From Alphaproteobacteria bacterium bin52 (GTDB lineage Bacteria > Pseudomonadota > Alphaproteobacteria > Thalassobaculales > Thalassobaculaceae): DNA of 64,000 nucleotides. Shown here piece after piece: positions 27,093 through 35,919 of this stretch. The translations under genes and the position numbers were made by a program. The DNA is taken from assembly GCA_002238645.1 (NCBI GenBank), contig MPMT01000019.1:1-64000 (forward strand), given 5' to 3'. The notes beneath the pieces are model-generated. The model was not told where the DNA came from. It did no database searches and saw only the letters and a list, made by a program, of their open reading frames with translations. Numbering within the stretch: the stretch's first letter is position 1; each line of letters begins with the position of its first letter.

Positions 27093-28072
27093 CATATCGT
27101 AAGCACCACCTTGCCGGCAATCGAGCGTGCGAGCAGCGCCTCGAGCGCCTGGCCCGCCTGCTCAAGCGGAAGGGCCCTGCCCACCCGGGGACTGATCCGG
27201 CCCTGGACGAACAGGTCTGCCGCCTCGCTGACGAACGAGGACCCGTGCGCCGGGTCCCGTTCGGTCTCGGCACCATAGACCACGCCGATCACGGAGATGT
27301 TCTTGACCAGCACGATATTGGCCGGCACCTGCTGGATCCTGCCTGACGCAAACCCGATCACCAGCATCCGGGCGTGCCAGGCGACCGCACGCAACGCCTG
27401 GTCGAAGGCGTCGCCGCCCACCGGGTCATAGACCACATCGGCCCCGGCACCGTCGGTCAGGACGCGGACCCGGTCACGGATGCTTTCGGTGAGGTAGTCG
27501 ATGGTGTGGTGCGCCCCGTGCTCACGCGCGACCGCGCATTTCGCCGGTCCGCCGGCGGCCGCGATCACGGTTGCGCCCATGCACCGACCCAGTTCGACCG
27601 CAGTCAGACCGACACCACCGGCTGCTCCGAGCACCAGCAGGGTCTCGCCAGGCTGCAACGCGCCGCGTTCCTTCAGGGCAAACCCCGAGGTTCCGTAGAC
27701 AGTCGGGAACCCGGCCGCGATGACGTCGTCCATCGCGTCGGGCACCGGCACCAGCCAGTCGCCGCGCACGACGGCCTGCTCGGCAAAGGCGCCGCCGCCG
27801 CGCATGTAGGCCATCACCCGCTGGCCGATGCGCAACGGGCGGGTCACGGCCGAACCGATTTCAAGGACCTCGCCTGCAACCTCCATTCCGGGCACGAACG
27901 GAGGAGCGAGCCTGTTCTGGTAGGTCCCGGCAATCTGCAGGGTGTCGGCGAAGTTCACGCCCGCCGCGCGGACCCGGACCAACACCTCTTCGGGTTCCGG
28001 AACCGGCGGATCGATCTCACGGACCTCGAGGTTCTCCGGCCCGCCGAGCCGGCTGCAGATCACCGCCTTCAT
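27092..28072 (-). CDS. NADPH:quinone oxidoreductase (zinc-free MDR family)
   Basis: A 326-residue medium-chain reductase of the quinone oxidoreductase class. Features are VRVRAAGVNFADTLQIAGTY near the N-terminus, PFVPGMEVAGEV, and the NADPH-binding loop VLGAAGGVGLTAVELGRCMG (about 145-165). Zinc-ligand cysteines are absent. The ATG at 28072 follows ggaggggttg and is better placed than the TTG at 28075. It diverges from the enoyl-CoA hydratase gene across 136 bp. It could reduce quinones or an enoyl thioester of the neighbouring pathway; that link is inferred. Confidence 0.9.
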   Translation of the reverse strand: MKAVICSRLGGPENLEVREIDPPVPEPEEVLVRVRAAGVNFADTLQIAGTYQNRLAPPFVPGMEVAGEVLEIGSAVTRPLRIGQRVMAYMRGGGAFAEQAVVRGDWLVPVPDAMDDVIAAGFPTVYGTSGFALKERGALQPGETLLVLGAAGGVGLTAVELGRCMGATVIAAAGGPAKCAVAREHGAHHTIDYLTESIRDRVRVLTDGAGADVVYDPVGGDAFDQALRAVAWHARMLVIGFASGRIQQVPANIVLVKNISVIGVVYGAETERDPAHGSSFVSEAADLFVQGRISPRVGRALPLEQAGQALEALLARSIAGKVVLTI

Positions 28073-28208
28073 CAACCCCTCCCCGGTTGCGCGTTTCGAA
28101 CCGTTCGATAACGCAGCCGCGATGCCGCGGGCAAGCTGCCGGTTGCGCCATACCGGCGGGGGGAGCCAAGATGGCCCGTGTCACTGCACTCTTTCCGGCC
28201 GGTCCTGC

Positions 28209-28961
28209 ATGCCTCTCCCCCTTGCCCGCCACTCGCCTCACATCGCCATCATCACCATCGACAACCAGCCGAAGATGAACGCGATGAGCCGGGAGATGCT
28301 GAGCGAGCTCGGCGAGCTGTGGGACGAGCTCGAGCGTGACGAGACCCGCTGCATCATCCTGACCGGCGCCGGAAGCCGCGCCTTTTGCGCCGGGGCCGAT
28401 ATCGGCGGTGACCTCTCCGCCGACCAGGAACAGGCCGCGGCCGTCAACCACGCCCTGCTCAAGACCGACACCTATTCCAAGCCGATCGTCGCCGCCGTGA
28501 ACGGCGACTGTGCCGGAGGCGGTGTCGAACTGCTGCTCGCCTGCGATATCCGGGCTGCGGTGCCGCATGCGCGATTCGGCCTGCCGGAGGTGCGCTGGTC
28601 GATCTACCCGTTCGGCGGGGCGACGGTGAAGCTCGCGCAACAGATCGGACATGTCCACGCCATGGATCTTCTGCTGACCGGGCAGCTGATCACGGCCCGG
28701 CGCGCGGTCGAGATCGGCCTGGTCAACCGGATCGTCGAAGCAGACGACCTGCTCGACTGGGCGATCGAGACCGCGGGTGTGATCGCCGCCAACAGCCCGT
28801 CGGCCGTCCAGGCGGTCAAGACCCAGATGAGTGCGACCCTCGCCGCGCATGCGCTCGCCCGCGAACCGATGGACCAGGAACTCGGCGATGCGGTCCGCAC
28901 CGGCCCCGACTTCGCGGAGGGTGTCGCGGCGTTCCGCCAGAAACGCCGCCCCGTCTACTGA
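28209..28961 (+). CDS. Enoyl-CoA hydratase/isomerase family protein
   Basis: A 250-residue crotonase-fold enzyme acting on a CoA thioester. The oxyanion-hole segments are RAFCAGADIGGD and NGDCAGGGVELLLACDIRAA. The first catalytic-position Glu is in GGGVELLL and the second region reads FGLPEVRWSIYPFGGATVKL. The ATG at 28209 gives a normal N-terminus. It heads a four-gene operon with an acyl-CoA ligase and two double-VOC proteins, suggesting a degradation pathway starting from a free acid. The substrate is unknown. Confidence 0.88.
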   Translation: MPLPLARHSPHIAIITIDNQPKMNAMSREMLSELGELWDELERDETRCIILTGAGSRAFCAGADIGGDLSADQEQAAAVNHALLKTDTYSKPIVAAVNGDCAGGGVELLLACDIRAAVPHARFGLPEVRWSIYPFGGATVKLAQQIGHVHAMDLLLTGQLITARRAVEIGLVNRIVEADDLLDWAIETAGVIAANSPSAVQAVKTQMSATLAAHALAREPMDQELGDAVRTGPDFAEGVAAFRQKRRPVY

Positions 28962-28968
28962 GACCGAA

Positions 28969-30525
28969 ATGACCAGCAAGAGACCCCGGGCGCACACCTT
29001 CACCGATCTCCTCGACGAGATGGCCGGCCGGCACCGGCACCGCGAGGCGATCATCTGGCGCGGGCAGCGTCTCGACTGGGCCGGATGGCGGGAGCGAAGT
29101 GCTGCACTTGCCGGGTTCCTGCAGCGACACGGGGTCGAACGCGGCGACAGGGTGGCAATCCTGCTGCCCAACCGACCGGAATGGCTCATCTCGGTGATGG
29201 CCGCACTGCGCATCGGCGCGATCGCGGTGCCGATCAGCACCTTCTCGAGTCCGCGGGAACTCGCATGGACGCTCGCGCACTGCGACCCCGCGGCCCTCGT
29301 CCTCGCACCGGCATTCGGTGACCGGGACTGGCTTGCGGCGCTGCGCCGGGCGGAACGTGTGCCCGACTGCCTGGTATCGGTCGACAACTCGCCGGTCGGC
29401 ACGCCGTGGGACCGCGCCCTTGCCGGCGAACCCGCCACCGGACCCGGACCCGGACCTGGGGATACATGCTTCATCCTCTACACTTCGGGTTCCACCGCCG
29501 ACCCGAAGGGGGTGACGCTGCTGCACCGCGACGTCATCGCCAACGGGTTCGACATCGGCGAGCGCCAGCACCTGACCGCCGACGACAGACTCTGGTGCGC
29601 CATCCCCCTGTTCTGGTCGTTCGGCGCCGCGAATGCCCTGCCCGCGGTCATGAGCCACGGCGGCACCCTGGTCCTGCAGGAACGGTTCGATCCGGGCAGC
29701 GCGATCCGCCTGATCCGCGAGGAGGGCTGCACGGTCTTCTACGGTATGGTCAACATGGTCCGGGCAATGCGCGATCATCCGGGCTGGTCAGCCGAAGCCT
29801 TCGTGTCGATGCGTACCGGGCTGACCATCGGGCTCGCACGTGACGTCACCTTCATGGTCGAGACCCTGTCGGCCCCGCAGCTCTGCACCGTCTACGGTTC
29901 CACTGAAACCTGTGGCAACTGCGCAGTCAGCGACGCCCTCGACCCGCTCGACCTTCGCCTCGCGACCCAGGGCCTGCCGCTGCCGGGCATGCAGATTCGT
30001 GCCGTCGACCCCCGGACCCGCGCGCCGCTTCCGAACGGCACTGTCGGGGAACTCGCCGTGCGCGGTCACGTCACTCCCGGGTACTTCCGGGCTCCGGAAC
30101 TCACGGCCCGGGCCTTCGACGCCGACGGCTGGTTCCTGACCGGGGACCTCGGGCTGGTGGGCAATGATGGCCGGGTCCGGTTTCGCGGACGCATCCGGGA
30201 ACTGATCAAGACCGGCGGCATCAACGTGTCACCGCTGGAGGTTGAGACCGTGCTCATCCAGCATCCCGATGTGCGCGAGGCACACGTGATCGGCCTCGCG
30301 GACCCGGACCGCGACGAGATCGTGGCGGCCGTGGTGGAACCGGAGCCGGGAAGGACCGTCGATCCGACGGTGCTGCGCACCTGGTGCCGGGAACTGCTCG
30401 CAGCCTACAAGGTTCCGGCCACGATCCGCCTGGCACAGGGCGCCGACCTGCCGCGGACCGCCACCGGAAAGATTCACAAACCGGGGCTGCCGGCCCTGTT
30501 TGACGCGGCGGAGGCGCAGCCATGA
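28969..30525 (+). CDS. AMP-dependent acyl-CoA ligase
   Basis: A 518-residue ANL enzyme activating a carboxylic acid to a CoA ester. The phosphate loop YTSGSTADPKGV lies at about 168. YGSTETCGNCA, GWFLTGDLGLV, RGRIRELIKTGGINVSP and the catalytic Lys in PRTATGKIHKPG follow. It starts 7 bp after the hydratase gene and its stop overlaps the first VOC gene by four bases. It differs clearly from the ligase at 9860 and probably has another substrate. Confidence 0.9.
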   Translation: MTSKRPRAHTFTDLLDEMAGRHRHREAIIWRGQRLDWAGWRERSAALAGFLQRHGVERGDRVAILLPNRPEWLISVMAALRIGAIAVPISTFSSPRELAWTLAHCDPAALVLAPAFGDRDWLAALRRAERVPDCLVSVDNSPVGTPWDRALAGEPATGPGPGPGDTCFILYTSGSTADPKGVTLLHRDVIANGFDIGERQHLTADDRLWCAIPLFWSFGAANALPAVMSHGGTLVLQERFDPGSAIRLIREEGCTVFYGMVNMVRAMRDHPGWSAEAFVSMRTGLTIGLARDVTFMVETLSAPQLCTVYGSTETCGNCAVSDALDPLDLRLATQGLPLPGMQIRAVDPRTRAPLPNGTVGELAVRGHVTPGYFRAPELTARAFDADGWFLTGDLGLVGNDGRVRFRGRIRELIKTGGINVSPLEVETVLIQHPDVREAHVIGLADPDRDEIVAAVVEPEPGRTVDPTVLRTWCRELLAAYKVPATIRLAQGADLPRTATGKIHKPGLPALFDAAEAQP

Positions 30526-31448
30526 CGGTTCCCGAGCTTGCCTACATCGCGCTTGCCGTCGCCGATCCCGGGGCAAGCGCGGAATTCTTCGAGGATGCAT
30601 TCGGACTGCCGCGTGACGAACTCGCGATGGATGGCCGCACGGTGCCGGCGATCCGGGCCGGGCGTACGGCACTCGCGCTGTTCGCTGCGACCGATCCGTT
30701 CCTCGGGCCCGGGACCGTTCGCGGCGTACACCACGTCGCCATTGCCGACGACGACCCGCCCGGCGCCGCCGCCGCGACCGGCATTCCGATCTGCGGCGAA
30801 CCACGGCCCGGTCCCGGCGGACGCTGCCAGGTGGCGCTCGCCCCGTCGGAAACCCTGAGGGTCCGGGTGCGCCTGACCGAACCGCTGGAGTCCTGGACCG
30901 CCTCGTCCGACGTGGTCGAGCGGGTCGACCATATCGGGGTCGCCTCGACCGACAACCGCGCGGCCCGCGACATCTTTACCGGACGCCTCGCCTGTCGCTA
31001 CGAGAGTCAGCAGACCGACAGTGAGGTCGAGACCATCGCCGAGAGCTTCACCACCGATACCGACCTGCCGGTCTTCCATGTCCGTCGCTCGCGCCTGGTC
31101 GCCAGCATGCGTGTGACCTTCATCACCGTCGGCGATACCGAACTCGAGTTTCTCGAGGACCTGACCACCCGCGTCAGGGCCGACGAGGCCCGGCACGATG
31201 CTGCCGGCAACACCCGCGGCGACCGCAGCGCCATCGCCCGGTTCATTGCCATGCGCGGAGCCGGACTCCACCACGTCGCCTTCAAGACCCCGGACATCGC
31301 GGCGGCTCTCGCCCGTCTTGATGCGGCTGGCCATCGCCTGATCGACCGGCGCGGTCGTCCCGGATCGCGGCGTGCGCAGATCGGCTTCATTCACCCCGCC
31401 GCCAGCGGCGGGGTGCTCCTGCACTTCGTCCAACGCAAGGAACTGTGA
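30522..31448 (+). CDS. Double-VOC-domain protein, first of a tandem pair
   Basis: A 308-residue protein with two vicinal-oxygen-chelate units. The N-terminal unit starts LAYIALAVADPGASAEFFED (residues 5-24). The C-terminal unit starts RVDHIGVASTDNRAARDIFT (about 135) and ends GAGLHHVAFKTPDIAAALAR, then GFIHPAASGGVLLHFVQ, a style seen in methylmalonyl-CoA epimerases. Potential metal ligands are His in VDHIG, Glu in TELEFLE and His in LHHVAF. Its ATG overlaps the ligase stop (ATGA). An isomerase or dioxygenase acting on the CoA-activated substrate is plausible; the true reaction is unknown. Confidence 0.82.
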   Translation: MTVPELAYIALAVADPGASAEFFEDAFGLPRDELAMDGRTVPAIRAGRTALALFAATDPFLGPGTVRGVHHVAIADDDPPGAAAATGIPICGEPRPGPGGRCQVALAPSETLRVRVRLTEPLESWTASSDVVERVDHIGVASTDNRAARDIFTGRLACRYESQQTDSEVETIAESFTTDTDLPVFHVRRSRLVASMRVTFITVGDTELEFLEDLTTRVRADEARHDAAGNTRGDRSAIARFIAMRGAGLHHVAFKTPDIAAALARLDAAGHRLIDRRGRPGSRRAQIGFIHPAASGGVLLHFVQRKEL

Positions 31449-31450
31449 CC

Positions 31451-32392
31451 ATGAACGGCCAGATCCTGTCCTACGTCGCCCTCGTCGCGCGGGATACCGA
31501 GGCAACCGGCCGGTTTCTGGGCGAGGCGCTGGGGCTGCAGGCAACCCCCGTGCCGCTCGGGTCGCGGGAGGTGACGTTCTTCGGCGTTGGCGGTACCGCG
31601 ATCGGAGTGTTCGAGGCCACCGACCCCTGGCTCGATTCCCCCGTCTTCCCGGGGGTCCATCACATGGCGCTCGCGGCCCCCGATCCCGTCGCTGCAGCCG
31701 GTGCACTGCCGGTCGTCCTGCAGGGCACCGGACCCGGCGGACGGCGGTTTGCCGCACTCGATCCGGCGGCAACCGCCGGTGTCCGGACCCGGTTTACCGA
31801 GCCGCTCGACATTCCCTGGCATGACGGCCCGGTCATCGGCATCGACCATCTCGGAATCGCGTGCGCCGACGAGGACGACGCAATCCGGGTCTTCGTTGAC
31901 ACCCTGGGTTGCCCGCTGGAGAGCAGCGAGACCGATCTCGAACTGCGCTCCGTGACCGAGAGTTTTGTCTCCGACCGTTACGGTGCCGTCTTCCACTCGC
32001 GCCCGCCGCATATCCTCGGCGGGCTGCGGGCCGTCTTCGCGACACTTGCGGGCTGCGAGCTGGAGTTTCTCTCCGACGCAGGGCCACCCCTGCCTCCGGG
32101 TGAACGGCCGCCCGCAGACGGGGGCTCGACCCGGGGTGACCGCAGTGCGATTGCCCGGTTCATTGACCGGCACGGCCCGGGACTGGCGCATATCGCCCTT
32201 GCCACCGGCAGGATCGATGCGCTGCTTGCCCGGCTTGCGGGCGACGGCTGGCGGATGATCGATCACGAGGGACGGCCCGGCGGGCGCGGGTCGCTGATCG
32301 GATTCGTGCACCCACAGAACTTTGGCGGCGGCCTGCTGATCCACTTCGTGGAGCCGGCATCGGAAGGCGGCTACGCCGGGAAATTCGCATAG
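31451..32392 (+). CDS. Double-VOC-domain protein, second of a tandem pair
   Basis: A 313-residue paralogue of the preceding protein. The same two-unit layout is seen: LSYVALVARDTEATGRFLGE at the start, IGIDHLGIACADEDDAIRVF in the middle, STRGDRSAIARFIDRHGPGL and IGFVHPQNFGGGLLIHFVEP at the end. The STRGDRSAIARFI block is almost shared with its neighbour. ATG at 31451 is preferred to GTG at 31445 because aagga lies at suitable distance. The two proteins may form a heteromer or act in succession. The pair arose by tandem duplication followed by strong divergence. Confidence 0.82.
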   Translation: MNGQILSYVALVARDTEATGRFLGEALGLQATPVPLGSREVTFFGVGGTAIGVFEATDPWLDSPVFPGVHHMALAAPDPVAAAGALPVVLQGTGPGGRRFAALDPAATAGVRTRFTEPLDIPWHDGPVIGIDHLGIACADEDDAIRVFVDTLGCPLESSETDLELRSVTESFVSDRYGAVFHSRPPHILGGLRAVFATLAGCELEFLSDAGPPLPPGERPPADGGSTRGDRSAIARFIDRHGPGLAHIALATGRIDALLARLAGDGWRMIDHEGRPGGRGSLIGFVHPQNFGGGLLIHFVEPASEGGYAGKFA

Positions 32393-32413
32393 GACCTCAC
32401 GCTCTGCCGGGGT

Positions 32414-32878
32414 GTGAGGGAACTAGAGATACGGGGTCTCGCCCGGATTTTCGCGCTGCAGGAGATCGCCCGTCCTGCGAGTGCGAACAACCGGGACGCA
32501 GCCGCAACTCCCGAGCGGGGTGCGCACGCGTCAGGCATCATCGGGAAGGCGACCGACATCGGCCAGGGCGGCATCCCCGGAATCGATCTTCAATTCTTTC
32601 CTCGCGTGCCGGAGAGCCAGGCATGGCCCCGCACACCTTCGCCTCGCCGCGCGGAAGATCGGTCGTTCCCGCGCGATCCGGACTCCGCGTTGCACCGACT
32701 GATCAGGGCATCCCGGGACGGCAGTCGTACGGTCGTGCACGTCCGTACGACGCCGGGAATCGACCCGTACACCCATCCACCCGGGCATGGTATCTCTTCC
32801 GCCAGCCACATCGGCAGCGCCGAAGGGCAGGCGCTGGCGGAAACGATGCAGGCGGTGACTTCGGAGCGGGAGAAATGA
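32414..32878 (+). CDS. Uncertain 154-codon reading frame
   Basis: The frame opens at GTG 32414 and its stop overlaps the next gene's ATG by four bases (ATGA). This coupling and its last third (HPPGHGISSASHIGSAEGQA) look protein-like. The first two thirds are rich in Arg, Pro and Ala without recognisable motifs. It may be a real but unknown small gene, a decayed gene whose 3' end survives, or chance. I do not recognise a family. Confidence 0.3.
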   Translation: MRELEIRGLARIFALQEIARPASANNRDAAATPERGAHASGIIGKATDIGQGGIPGIDLQFFPRVPESQAWPRTPSPRRAEDRSFPRDPDSALHRLIRASRDGSRTVVHVRTTPGIDPYTHPPGHGISSASHIGSAEGQALAETMQAVTSEREK

Positions 32879-33252
32879 GCACTGACGCAAGACCGAGACT
32901 CGCGGTGGGACATGTGAGGCTGGAGGTGGAGGACGTCGGCGAGGCCTACGCGTTCTTTGTGCGCCACGGCATGCGCGACATCTTCAAGGGCGAGGACTTC
33001 GGAGTGCTCGAGCTGCGCGGCGGCACCCACCTGGTGCTGAGCCGCACCCGGGCGCCGACCGAACCGGGCCGGAAGGCCCCGTTCGACCTCATGGTCGACG
33101 ACATCGACGCAGCCCGCGCGGAGTTCACGGGCGCTGGAGTGACAGCCACCGAAGTCGAGCGCGGACGAATCCACGACACCTTCCACATCGAAGGTCCGGG
33201 CGGCTACCGGTTTGCGGTGACCTCGTCCCACGCCGGAGACCGCGCGGTATGA
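32875..33252 (+). CDS. VOC (glyoxalase-fold) protein
   Basis: A 125-residue single-chain VOC protein. It has two beta-alpha-beta units: LAVGHVRLEVEDVGEAYAFF with a His near residue 13, and APFDLMVDDIDAARAEFTGA in the second half. The end DTFHIEGPGGYRFAVTSSH supplies further possible ligands. ATG at 32875 with ggag about 10 bp upstream. Such proteins include lyases, isomerases and antibiotic-binding proteins; no function can be assigned. It is followed by the cupin gene. Confidence 0.82.
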   Translation: MSTDARPRLAVGHVRLEVEDVGEAYAFFVRHGMRDIFKGEDFGVLELRGGTHLVLSRTRAPTEPGRKAPFDLMVDDIDAARAEFTGAGVTATEVERGRIHDTFHIEGPGGYRFAVTSSHAGDRAV

Positions 33253-33340
33253 CTTCCAAGGGACAATCCGGGGCACTGCCGGGAGATCGGTCGCACAAGG
33301 CCCGTCGGCGAACCGGTACAACAGGGCAAGGACTGATCTG

Positions 33341-33832
33341 ATGACAGACTTTTCACCGAAGGCCGGATCGGCGGCGGTCAGGGCGGCGGATGTAGAGGCT
33401 CGCGTCGGCAGCGGCTACCCCGAGCCTCTTGCGGCCGAGTGCAGGGACCGGATCAAGCGCATCCTTGGCGACGTGTTCGGCCTGACCCAGTTCGGCGTCA
33501 ACCTGACGACGCTGCCATCAGGCGCCTGGTCTTCCCAGAGACACTGGCATGAACACGAGGACGAGTTCATCTACGTCATCGAAGGCGAACTGGTCCTGGT
33601 CAGCGACGATGGCGAGGAGACACTCGAGGCCGGCACGTGCGCGGGCTTCCCGGCCGGACGGGCGAACGGCCATCATCTCGTCAATCGATCCGGTTCAACG
33701 GCAAGCTATCTCGAGATCGGCACTCGCTCGCCGAACGAGCGTTCGCACTACCCGGACGTCGACCTGGAAGCGCGGAAATCCGGCGGCAGCTTTCGGTTCA
33801 CCCGCCGGAACGGTGAACCCTACGAGACCTGA
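33341..33832 (+). CDS. Cupin-domain protein
   Basis: A 163-residue single-domain cupin. Motif 1 is HWHEHEDEFIYVIEGELVLV with the His-x-His-x3-5-Glu metal site. Motif 2 is AGFPAGRANGHHLVN with the later His. It belongs to the group often annotated as mannose-6-phosphate isomerase-like cupins; sugar activity should not be assumed. ATG at 33341 with aagga upstream. It sits 11 bp before the M15-like gene, so both are probably co-transcribed. Confidence 0.88.
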   Translation: MTDFSPKAGSAAVRAADVEARVGSGYPEPLAAECRDRIKRILGDVFGLTQFGVNLTTLPSGAWSSQRHWHEHEDEFIYVIEGELVLVSDDGEETLEAGTCAGFPAGRANGHHLVNRSGSTASYLEIGTRSPNERSHYPDVDLEARKSGGSFRFTRRNGEPYET

Positions 33833-33843
33833 GGCAACACCCC

Positions 33844-34482
33844 ATGCGCAAGCCTACGTCGATGAAGACCCTCGAAGAGCTCGGCCGGGTCCGGCTCTCG
33901 GAGCATTTCTTCATGCGCGACATGCTCTACAGCGAGATTGCGAACTTCCACGGCATCCGGAACATCCCGGACGATCCAGATCTTGCGATCGCGGCCGGAA
34001 CACAGCTCTGCGAGAAGTTGCTCGAGCCCCTGCATGCGACGTTCGGACATGTATCGATCCGTTCGGCGTTCCGTTCCGTCGAGGTGAACACCTACGGCGC
34101 CGAGCGGCAGGACAAGGGCTACAACTGCGGGAGAACGGAATGGAATCGTGCCCGCCACGTCTGGGACCAGAGGGATGCGGAAGAGTTGATGGGGGCAACC
34201 GCGAGCATCGTCATCCCATGGTTCATTCCGCGCTACGAAGCGGGAACTTCCTGGCGGGCGCTGGCCTGGTGGATTCACGACCATCTGCCCTACTCGGACA
34301 TGATGTTCTTTGCCGTGAAGGGAAAGAACTGCGCATTCAACCTGCGATGGCACGAGAAGCCAGCTCGCCGCGTCGAGGCCTATTCCCCGCACAGGGTTCT
34401 CCTCACGAAACCGGGGATGGCGAATCACGAAGGCGATCACGGCACGGAATATCCCGGGTTCCCGGAACTCGCCCGTCACTGA
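33844..34482 (+). CDS. Peptidase M15-like protein
   Basis: A 212-residue protein. FFMRDMLYSEIANFHGIRNI and HVSIRSAFRSVEVNTYG resemble the core of peptidase M15 (D-Ala-D-Ala carboxypeptidase) proteins, and WWIHDHLPYSDMMFF supplies the typical late His-Asp-His. The family is uneven and zinc peptidase activity is uncertain. No signal peptide is visible, so a cytoplasmic or non-peptidoglycan role is possible. It follows the cupin gene by 11 bp. Confidence 0.65.
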   Translation: MRKPTSMKTLEELGRVRLSEHFFMRDMLYSEIANFHGIRNIPDDPDLAIAAGTQLCEKLLEPLHATFGHVSIRSAFRSVEVNTYGAERQDKGYNCGRTEWNRARHVWDQRDAEELMGATASIVIPWFIPRYEAGTSWRALAWWIHDHLPYSDMMFFAVKGKNCAFNLRWHEKPARRVEAYSPHRVLLTKPGMANHEGDHGTEYPGFPELARH

Positions 34483-34680
34483 TCGGACGGTCATGCCTCC
34501 CGGCGCCCGAATGATCGGGGCCCCGTGCGACGAGCTGGTCTGCGGCATCCCGAGCAACGTTCGATGGCGGAGTCCCGGTGTCGGTCCGCGCTGCCCCGCC
34601 CGTGACCGGGGCGAAGGCCACGCGGCGCACGGGCCGGCTCCGCGGCGCAGACCCGGGCGCAACGGGGTCTCCACTGCTTC

Positions 34681-34755
34681 ACGCCGATTCCAGCGGGCGG
34701 GACAGTCGTCACCAACGAGCTGGCGGACGAGTTTCGCGGGAAACCCGGGGTTTGA
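34681..34755 (+). pseudogene. Possible 3' end of a vapB-like antitoxin gene
   Basis: The frame reads FTPIPAGGTVVTNELADEF and ends at TGA 34753-34755, three bases before the vapC-like start. The VTNEL-type tail and its position suggest the end of an antitoxin whose upstream part is lost (an in-frame stop lies upstream). Weak evidence. Confidence 0.4.
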
Positions 34756-34758
34756 GCG

Positions 34759-35189
34759 GTGCGGGCCCTGCTCGATGTCAACGTCCTGATCGGCCTGCTC
34801 GACAGAAACCACACCCACCATGCGACGGCGTCCGATTGCTTCGTCAGTCACATCGGGCACGGATGGGCGTCGTGTCCTCCCATGCGACGGCTGCGTACGC
34901 ATCGTTTCCCGGCCCGGACATCCGAACGCCCCGGGAGCTGCCGACGGGGTCATGCGGCATGAGGAAGCCGTCGCTGCTCCATGGCACCGGTTGTTTCCCG
35001 ACGACGTGAGCCTGCTCGACGACAGCGCGGTGGACCGGTCCAGGTTGCGGGGGGGATCCGCGGCCGTTGACCGACGTCTGTCTCCTGGCCCTCGCTACGC
35101 CGCACGGGGCACGACTGTTCACGCTCGACAGGTCCGTGTCCCCGACCGCTGTTCGGTGGTCGGGCGAAGAGCATCCGGCCTTGACCTGA
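34759..35189 (+). pseudogene. Frameshifted PIN-domain toxin gene (vapC-like)
   Basis: A GTG at 34759 opens VRALLDVNVLIGLLDRNHTH with the first PIN-domain Asp. After about 35 codons the reading moves to another frame with CVRIVSRPGHPNAPGAADGV and DDVSLLDDSAVDRSRLRGG. It then shifts again to LTDVCLLALATPHGARLFTL, with the late TDxxLLALA motif, and ends EEHPALT at 35187-35189. All parts of a normal VapC ribonuclease of about 140 residues are present in order but need two frame changes, so the gene is dead unless the sequence has errors. Confidence 0.75.
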
Positions 35190-35766
35190 CCCCGGCATTC
35201 AAGATGCCGTTCGACCGCCTCGTGGCGGTGCCCGTCCTGTACCGGTCAGCGCGAGGGGGTTGCCGGAGAGCGAACTTGTTCTGATTCTGCACCCGGGTAG
35301 GTCGAGGTGCCGAGAGGCACACCAAACCCGCTACGGTGCAGTTGTGGAATCTTGCCGTTGTATGCGCGAGGAGTGATCTCGCGCACAACTGTCCGATACG
35401 TGACGATCGACAGTACAGGTTCACGGAATGCAGGCGCACTGAACCGGCCTCCGGCCGCGTCATCGAGCGGGTTGGCGTCGTCAGCCGGGTTCCCCACCGA
35501 TCAACCGGAATGCACACCCTCAACGCGACGCCGGCCGGCGTCACCGGGAGAGCCGTCGGGGTCGCCACAGGCACGCGGCGCGCCCGGGAGCGCGACCGCT
35601 CCTGCCTGCAGACTGGAGTGACACCCGAAAAAACGGTGCCGCTTCGGCCCTCCCGGGTCCGCCCGGCTCCGGGTCACCCGCGCCGCCGGGCGCCGGCCGT
35701 GCCAGACCATCCGAGTGGCGCGAAGGTTCTGCAGGTCCAGACAACCGGCGGGCGCGCGCAGCCCCG
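35190..35766. other. Stretch without a supported gene
   Basis: 577 bp between the vapC-like pseudogene and ccoS. Minus-strand frames include one reading EPVLSIVTYRTVVREITPRA, which I do not recognise. No RNA gene, repeat or clear terminator was found for the convergent ccoS end. Confidence 0.45.
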
Positions 35767-35919
35767 TTACGTGGTGTCGATGTCGTCCTCACCGAGTATT
35801 CTCTCGGCCGCGCCCCTGGGGTCGGCGAACTGCCCGGTCCGCAGCGCCCAGATGAATGCCGCCAGCCCAAGCAGGCCGAGCAGCAGCGCCACGGGAACCA
35901 GGAGCAGCAAGACATCCAT
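35767..35919 (-). CDS. ccoS: cbb3 oxidase maturation protein CcoS (FixS)
   Basis: A 50-residue single-span membrane protein. It starts MDVLLLLVPVALLLGLLGLA, continues with FIWALRTGQFADPRGAAERI, and ends EDDIDTT. The helix followed by W-x-x-R-x-GQ-(F/Y)-DD/DP is the CcoS signature. It is needed for heme and copper insertion into the cbb3 oxidase. Its ATG at 35919 shares a base with the ccoI stop. The last gene of the operon. Confidence 0.92.
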   Translation of the reverse strand: MDVLLLLVPVALLLGLLGLAAFIWALRTGQFADPRGAAERILGEDDIDTT

